Assembly (NCBI GenBank): GCA_963643225.1 | Contig: CAVIIX010000014.1 | Coordinates: 1-42,090, forward strand | Reading direction: 5' to 3' | From: UBA1258 sp963643225 | Lineage (GTDB): Bacteria > Bacillota > Clostridia > Lachnospirales > Lachnospiraceae | DNA length: 42,090 nucleotides | Part shown: positions 41,100-42,090 of the stretch, piece by piece | Layout of the letters: the number at the start of each line of letters is the position of its first letter | Numbering within the stretch: position 1 is the first letter of the stretch | Program-made: the position numbers and the translations under genes | The notes under the pieces: model-generated | What the model saw: the letters and a program-made list of their open reading frames with translations, nothing else | What the model was told of the DNA's origin: nothing | Databases searched by the model: none

Positions 41100-41125
41100 G
41101 TGTGAGTCGAATTCCATACTAACAC
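41100..41125. promoter_or_regulatory. Likely TetR operator
   Basis: GTGTGAGT and ACTAACAC are inverted repeats (7 of 8 pairs) around a 10-base centre containing GAATTC. The site overlaps candidate minus-strand promoter elements (TTCGAC, 17 bases, TATAAG) for the regulator gene. Confidence 0.6.
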
Positions 41126-41200
41126 AAATTTTATTAACCCGCAATAAATGTTTATAGAAAATTAACTGATAATTGTATTTTAAATCAAAAGAAAATTTGA

Positions 41201-41206
41201 TATAAT
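41201..41206 (+). promoter_or_regulatory. Possible -10 box of the acidic membrane protein gene
   Basis: TATAAT is preceded by TTTGA in an A/T-rich region; no clear -35 hexamer stands 16-18 bases upstream. GAAAGGAG at 41230-41237 is the ribosome binding site. Confidence 0.45.
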
Positions 41207-41245
41207 TAATCCAGTCAGAAAAATTATCTGAAAGGAGATTTTAAA

Positions 41246-41689
41246 ATGAGTAAGAATAACAAGAAGCTTTTAAGACTTGTAGCATTAGGTATTGCAGCTG
41301 CAAGCACATACTATTACATTAAAAAGAAAAAATCCGACATCCCCGCTAATATGGACGACGACGAGGATCTTGATAATTTTGATGAGGATTTTGATGACGG
41401 TCCCACTCCAAAGGCTAGTGCCAAGAGAAGCTATACTTCTTTAACCTTTGGCGATATTGAAAACAAGGTAAAGGATGCAGCTGCAAAGGTTGCAGATACA
41501 GCTGACAGAGCTGCAGGCACGATTGGAGAAAAGCTTTCCCAGGCTGCAGGAAAGGTTGAAGAATTCTTTGATGACAGAAAGGCTCCCATTGATTTAAAGG
41601 ATACTGAATGTGCAGAGGAAACTCCGGAAGAAATTAACAATCCAAAAGAGGATAACAGCTTAGACGACTGTAATGAAGTAACTGAATAA
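41246..41689 (+). CDS. Small membrane-anchored acidic protein (YtxH-like layout)
   Basis: The 147-residue product has an N-terminal hydrophobic segment (LLRLVALGIAAASTYYYI, about residues 8-25) followed by a Lys cluster, an Asp/Glu stretch (about 38-55) and an amphipathic helix rich in Ala and Lys (VKDAAAKVADTADRAAGTI). This resembles YtxH/gas-vesicle-like small stress proteins, but no clear family signature is present. It is divergent from the tetR-like gene. The function is unknown. Confidence 0.75.
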   Translation: MSKNNKKLLRLVALGIAAASTYYYIKKKKSDIPANMDDDEDLDNFDEDFDDGPTPKASAKRSYTSLTFGDIENKVKDAAAKVADTADRAAGTIGEKLSQAAGKVEEFFDDRKAPIDLKDTECAEETPEEINNPKEDNSLDDCNEVTE

Positions 41690-41776
41690 AAATAAAGAGG
41701 ACTTCGGATTTTGCCGAGGTTTTATAAGGCAGTATGACAAAACTTAATAAGACTAAGGCATTGCAATGGTTGACTA

Positions 41777-41815
41777 AGGCTTTGACTGTAAAAGGTCGGA
41801 GCCTTTTTTCTGTGT
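41777..41815 (+). terminator. Intrinsic terminator after the acidic membrane protein gene
   Basis: AAGGCTTTGAC pairs with GGTCGGAGCCTT, with small mismatches, and six T follow. It lies about 90 bases after the stop codon. Confidence 0.75.
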
Positions 41816-41879
41816 TTTGAAAATCCGTACATTCGCAATTTGAAAGCCATCCGAGTAGAATATAGTCAAGAAGGAAGCC

Positions 41880-41993
41880 GTGATCAAATACCACCTTGCA
41901 CTGACCTATAACGAATATAGCTTAATTATCAACTCACTAAATGACCTGAGAAACGAGCTTATAGCACAGGGCAGATATACCGATGCAGTCTGA
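41880..41993 (+). pseudogene. Truncated small mobile-element gene
   Basis: From a GTG with GGAAG upstream, 37 codons encode MIKYHLALTYNEYSLIINSL, NDLRNELIAQGRYTDAV and then a TGA. The pattern EYSLIINSLNDLRNELIAQGRYTDAV resembles small proteins of about 50-60 residues that are common in clostridial conjugative elements and prophages, where the sequence continues past DAV with charged residues. Here it stops early, so it is probably a decayed remnant. The resemblance is from memory and needs a search. It is too short to be certain of expression. Confidence 0.5.
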
Positions 41994-42019
41994 GACGGTA
42001 CCTATAGTTTAGACACAAC

Positions 42020-42063
42020 CCCCTAACAAAAAATTCCGAATTAGGGTATGATAATTGTTAGGA
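42020..42063. repeat. Inverted repeats before the last gene
   Basis: CCTAACAA (42022-42029) is mirrored by TTGTTAGG (42055-42062), and CCCTAA is mirrored by TTAGGG inside the same stretch. Together with the preceding GTTTAGACACAACCCCC this resembles the end of an insertion sequence or an operator. Confidence 0.4.
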
Positions 42064-42072
42064 GGATTAAAA

Positions 42073-42090
42073 ATGGGACGTGGAAAGTTA
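42073..42090 (+). CDS. Start of an unidentified gene (3' end outside window)
   Basis: An ATG at 42073 follows TTAGGAGGATTAAAA, a strong ribosome binding site at good distance, and opens MGRGKL before the window ends. Six residues are too few to assign. A first gene of an insertion sequence (helix-turn-helix protein) would fit the inverted repeats upstream, but this is speculative. Confidence 0.6.

Larger units (their letters stand above)
41690..42072. other. 383-bp region with terminator and mobile-element-like debris
   Basis: It contains an intrinsic terminator (41777-41815), a 37-codon open frame that looks like a truncated mobile-element gene (41880-41993), and inverted repeats at 42020-42063 before the start of another gene. 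The sequence between 41816 and 41870 shows nothing recognisable. Confidence 0.6.

Noticed and set aside
1..42090. CRISPR array, tRNA or rRNA genes
   Set aside because: No regularly spaced direct repeats, no cloverleaf-like segments and no rRNA sequence were noticed. The dispersed repeat is not regularly spaced.

Overview
The window (about 42 kb, low-to-moderate G+C) looks like a chromosome segment from an anaerobic Firmicute of the family Lachnospiraceae. Supporting signs are the RpoC C-terminus, AGGAGG-type ribosome binding sites, an Hsp33 and HisC of Firmicute type, DUF4860/DUF6106/DUF2225-like proteins, a split IMP-forming pair instead of bifunctional PurH, and a large cell-surface pectate-lyase-like protein. 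The genus is inferred only weakly; pectin-degrading Lachnospira-like or Butyrivibrio-like organisms would fit.

Left part (1-10.6 kb): the 3' end of rpoC and its terminator are followed by an unusual cluster. It holds a membrane protein with a degenerate GGDEF domain, an ECF-type sigma factor, a membrane protein that may be its regulator, a transglutaminase-like lipoprotein, a PilC/GspF-type platform protein, four small pilin- or pseudopilin-like proteins, a small membrane protein, a PilZ protein and a 964-residue coiled-coil surface protein. Two promoters with the same unusual layout (TGAACC, 18 bases, GTC) drive the last genes and could be targets of the ECF sigma factor. No assembly ATPase or prepilin peptidase is present. 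This is the best candidate for a poorly described system.

Middle (10.6-24.4 kb): an anaerobic glycerol-3-phosphate oxidation operon (FAD dehydrogenase with a [2Fe-2S] tail, NAD/FAD oxidoreductase, DUF1667 protein, GlpK) with a clear sigma-A promoter; a hybrid sensor kinase; a family 2 glycosyltransferase; a Cys/His-rich, repeat-bearing surface protein under a palindromic operator; and a hisC - COG2426 membrane protein - methyltransferase - hslO operon.

Right part (24.4-42 kb): a 1507-residue anchored PL9-like pectate lyase with a cre-like site and a duplicated N-terminal module; two small membrane proteins; guaB; a second hybrid kinase; a GGDEF-EAL protein; a DUF2225 protein; a ZTP riboswitch controlling purO and an AICAR transformylase; a TetR regulator with a likely operator; a small acidic membrane protein; and, at the edge, what looks like mobile-element debris.

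Between genes lies a dispersed modular repeat (six copies, four with an indel-free 58-bp core), often fused to the T-run of an intrinsic terminator. Copies sit in the leaders of both purine loci (guaB and purO). Cyclic-di-GMP proteins (degenerate GGDEF, PilZ, GGDEF-EAL) and sensor kinases suggest a surface-oriented lifestyle.
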